From contig JAAFIT010000121.1 of assembly GCA_013298745.1 (NCBI GenBank), positions 1-7,180 of the forward strand: a stretch of DNA of 7,180 nt. Reading direction: 5' to 3'. The translations under genes were made by a program, and so were the position numbers. The DNA is from Sphingomonadales bacterium (GTDB lineage: Bacteria > Pseudomonadota > Alphaproteobacteria > Sphingomonadales > Sphingomonadaceae). A model generated the notes under the pieces. That model was not told the origin of the DNA. It made no database searches and saw nothing but the letters and a program-made list of their open reading frames with translations. Below are positions 5,581 through 7,180 of the stretch, one piece after another. Within the stretch, counting starts at the first letter, position 1. Each line of letters begins with the position of its first letter.

Positions 5581-6309
5581 TCAGCCGGCGTTGTTGAAAT
5601 GGGTGGGATAGAGACGCTGGGCGGCAGTCTTGCCCGTGGGCGCCGGTCCGCCGCCCTGCACGACGGACTTTTCCACCAGACGGGACGCCATCGCGTGCAT
5701 GACACGCAAGATGGACGGGTTGTTCCCGGCCCCGGTGAACTGGAAGGTGCGGAGTGCATCCGTCACCATTTCGGCGGGCAGGCCGAGCGTGTTCATGGCG
5801 TTCTTCACGACGGCCATGTTCGCTTCGAGCTTTTCCGCGCTGCCGCCGATCACTGGATCGGCGATGGCGTCGGTCTGCCACTTCTCGTTCAGTTCCTTGA
5901 AGGCGACGGCGCCCGCATTCAGACGCTCCGTCAGCTTCGGACCGAGAGCATTCAGCACCGCGTTGACGCTCTCATTGTCCATGCCGCCCTTGGCGGCACC
6001 GTCGAGAAACGCCTGCACGAGTTCGTCGTCGGCCTGGATGCCTTCCGGCAGACCTTCGAGCTTGTAGTCCTTCGGATCGAGCGCGGCCGGCTTCTCGGGT
6101 TCCGTCTTGGCTTCCGGCGCCTTGTCCGTCTCGACGGGCGGCGTGGCCGCCGGCTCGGCCGCCTTGTCGGACAGCAGGGAGGATGTGACCGGGCTTTCCG
6201 GCGCCGTGGTAGCGGCGGGCGCGGTCGTGGCAGCCGGCGTCGTCACGGCCGCGTCGGCGGCCGGGGCTGCGGTTCCTGCGTCGGACGTGTTGCCGGTGCT
6301 CTCGCTCAT
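5581..6309 (-). CDS. Capsid scaffolding protein
   Basis: A 242-residue protein. Residues 1-78 are low-complexity Ala/Thr/Pro/Glu sequence, including a doubled PAATTA unit, and are probably disordered. Residues 81-150 are helical and acidic (YKLEGLPEGIQADDELVQAF, then LNEKWQTDA). The block from about 151 on (DPVIGGSAEKLEANMAVVKN, then FTGAGNNPSILRVMHAM) matches the conserved C-terminal half of podoviral scaffolds, in which DxxIGG is followed by a GxGNxP motif. The tail AAQRLYPTHF also fits. Scaffolds of this kind guide capsid protein into procapsids and then leave. No protease motif is seen. GGAG at 6316-6319 lies 6 nt before the ATG. Its position directly before the capsid gene is the usual one for scaffolds. 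Confidence 0.85.
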   Translation of the reverse strand: MSESTGNTSDAGTAAPAADAAVTTPAATTAPAATTAPESPVTSSLLSDKAAEPAATPPVETDKAPEAKTEPEKPAALDPKDYKLEGLPEGIQADDELVQAFLDGAAKGGMDNESVNAVLNALGPKLTERLNAGAVAFKELNEKWQTDAIADPVIGGSAEKLEANMAVVKNAMNTLGLPAEMVTDALRTFQFTGAGNNPSILRVMHAMASRLVEKSVVQGGGPAPTGKTAAQRLYPTHFNNAG

Positions 6310-6320
6310 GTCATGCTCCG

Positions 6321-6659
6321 CTAGATGTTGGGTAGGTTTTCGGACAGAAGGACCATATATTGTTCTCTCGCCGCCTGCAACGCCCGGTTCTGCAAGTCAA
6401 TTCCGACTTGCCGCGCGCCCTCTCGGAACAACGTGTATCCGTCGTTCAGCGTCGGCGCGGTAAGCGGATCATGCACCCCGCATAAGGTGAACACGATGTC
6501 GTAGTAGAAGCGCCTACCGGCCGCCGACGACAGCAGCGCCTTGATCACTTCGTTCTGCTCTTGCGAGCGCCGACGTGCGGATTGGCGCTGGCGCTTCACG
6601 CCTTCTTCGGTGGCAGCGTTCGGCGCTTCCTCGCCGGACGGCAGTTCTTCGTCAGCCAT
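6321..6659 (-). CDS. Bbp19-like phage protein
   Basis: A 112-residue protein. The N-terminal 35 residues are acidic and then strongly basic (VKRQRQSARRRSQ). The core is helical, with LLSSAAGRRFYYDIVFTLCG at about 42-61, YTLFREGARQVGIDLQNRA at about 75-93 and a C-terminal YMVLLSEN. The AGRRFxxxI, FxxGxRxxGxxL, then YxxLxxEN order matches the Bbp19-like family found between the portal and scaffold genes of BPP-1-like phages. Its role is not established to my knowledge; the position suggests head assembly. The ATG overlaps the end of the 73-aa gene by 8 bp, and GGAGG at 6665-6669 lies inside that gene, so translation is probably coupled. It ends with TAG. Confidence 0.8.
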   Translation of the reverse strand: MADEELPSGEEAPNAATEEGVKRQRQSARRRSQEQNEVIKALLSSAAGRRFYYDIVFTLCGVHDPLTAPTLNDGYTLFREGARQVGIDLQNRALQAAREQYMVLLSENLPNI

Positions 6660-6873
6660 TGCTGCCTCCGGAGAATATCGGGCGCTCGGGCCGCGTCATG
6701 CCTGCACCGAGCTTGGGAGGCACCTTCTCGACGGTGCATGTCGCGAGCGCAGGCGACTGCTGCCGCACCGCTTCCGCTTCTTCCTTCGTGCGGTAGTGCA
6801 GCCCGAGTTCAGGAGACGCCCATCCGAACAGGCCATACGCCCGTCCTTTGTCGTTGCGGATGAAATAGGCCAT
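6652..6873 (-). CDS. Small protein of unknown function
   Basis: A 73-residue protein that I do not recognise. It opens with MAYFIRNDKGRAYGLFGWAS and has a central EEAEAVRQQSP. The C-terminal third is Pro- and Gly-rich (VPPKLGAGMTRPERP). There is no signal peptide, membrane segment or cysteine pair. GGAGG at 6882-6886, with an 8-nt spacer, lies within the last codons of the portal gene, and the stop overlaps the next gene by 8 bp. That tight packing supports it as a real gene even without a family match. A role near the portal or in head assembly is only a guess from position. Confidence 0.68.
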   Translation of the reverse strand: MAYFIRNDKGRAYGLFGWASPELGLHYRTKEEAEAVRQQSPALATCTVEKVPPKLGAGMTRPERPIFSGGSNG

Positions 6874-6877
6874 TTTG

Positions 6878-7180
6878 TCAGCCTCCGTTCAGGATCATGT
6901 TCAGGGCGTTCTGGCCGCCGCCTACGTCGGTGTCGGACAGCACCTTGCCGGCGTTGACGGCTTCCGCGCCAAGCTGCACCTGCGTCTGCTGCTGGGTTTG
7001 GGCGTTGCGCGCGGCGCGTATCGCTTCCTTCTGCTTCCGCCCCGTCAGCAGCTTGGGCGGCACGCGCAGCAGTTCCGCCATCTCGGCAATCGAAGCATCC
7101 GCGTCGAGATTGTCCAGGGCTTCCGGACGCGCCGCGCTGACGGTGCCGGTGAAACCCCAAAGGCGCTCGATGCCGGTGGC
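6878..7180 (-). CDS. Portal (head-tail connector) protein, C-terminal part
   Basis: The frame is open from the right edge to a TGA at 6878-6880, giving the last 100 residues. Visible are GIERLWGFTGTVSAARPEAL, DNLDADASIAEMAELLRVPP and the tail GRKQKEAIRAARNAQTQQQT, ending in KVLSDTD, then NALNMILNGG. The order (WGF..G, then ALDNLDxDxxIxxxAxxLxVPPxLL, a basic helix and a Gln-rich tail) is the C-terminus of T7-type head-to-tail connecting proteins. These form the dodecameric ring through which DNA enters and leaves the capsid. An internal ATG at 7081 is not a gene start, since the conserved motif begins before it. The Shine-Dalgarno of the next gene is embedded in its last codons. Confidence 0.87.
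   Translation of the reverse strand, partial: ATGIERLWGFTGTVSAARPEALDNLDADASIAEMAELLRVPPKLLTGRKQKEAIRAARNAQTQQQTQVQLGAEAVNAGKVLSDTDVGGGQNALNMILNGG

Noticed and set aside
4236..5597. Long plus-strand open frame (453 codons) opposite the capsid and cement genes
   Set aside because: It lies antisense to confidently recognised capsid and cement genes. Its product is Arg-, His- and Val-rich shadow sequence with no family motifs, as expected from GC-rich third positions.
5419..6324. Plus-strand open frame (301 codons) opposite the scaffold gene
   Set aside because: The scaffold on the other strand has clear family motifs and a Shine-Dalgarno. The plus frame is low-complexity Arg/Gly sequence.
1..7180. 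CRISPR array, tRNA, insertion sequence, attachment site or diversity-generating retroelement
   Set aside because: No spaced direct repeats, cloverleaf, transposase, template/variable repeat pair or reverse transcriptase was found, although BPP-1, whose structural genes are similar, carries such a retroelement elsewhere in its genome.

Overview
The window is a block of virion structural genes from a tailed phage or prophage with a short, podovirus-type tail. All supported genes lie on the minus strand and read leftwards from the right edge. The DNA is GC-rich. The gene set matches the epsilon15 / Bordetella BPP-1 type of short-tailed phage: a T7-type portal, a Bbp19-like protein, a scaffold, an epsilon15 gp7/Bbp17-like capsid protein, a Bbp16-like cement protein, and T7 gp11- and gp12-like tail proteins. 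This points to a phage of a GC-rich proteobacterium, perhaps a betaproteobacterium. The host is an inference. No integrase, terminase, lysis gene, tRNA or host gene lies in the window, so lytic and prophage states cannot be told apart.

In transcription order the layout is: portal C-terminus (7180-6878, cut by the right edge); a 73-aa unknown protein (6873-6652); a Bbp19-like protein (6659-6321); the scaffold (6309-5581); the major capsid protein (5558-4521); a Bbp16-like cement protein (4450-3980); a Pro-rich protein with a hydrophobic segment (3911-3453, GTG start); a 299-aa beta-rich putative virion protein (3360-2461); a small capsid-staple-like protein (2446-2156); the gp11-like head-tail adaptor (2154-1363); and a gp12-like tail hub protein (1355 to beyond the left edge). 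They form a morphogenesis order: portal and scaffold nucleate the procapsid, the capsid protein builds the shell, cement and staple proteins stabilise it, and the adaptor and hub close the portal vertex.

Most junctions are tight: 8 bp of overlap, or gaps of 1 to 22 bp with the Shine-Dalgarno sequence inside or just after the upstream gene. Three gaps of 68-92 bp break this pattern, after the capsid, cement and Pro-rich genes. Each carries a perfect GC-rich inverted repeat just after the stop codon, with no U tract. Two of the three also carry further pairing near the next ribosome binding site: a possible H-type pseudoknot before the Pro-rich gene, and mutually exclusive hairpins before the 299-aa gene. 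Control of late-gene dosage by RNA structure is the most unusual possibility here. It rests on base pairing seen by eye and has not been folded or tested by covariation.

No promoter was recognised. Long open frames on the plus strand, such as those opposite the capsid and 299-aa genes, are read as shadows of high-GC coding sequence.
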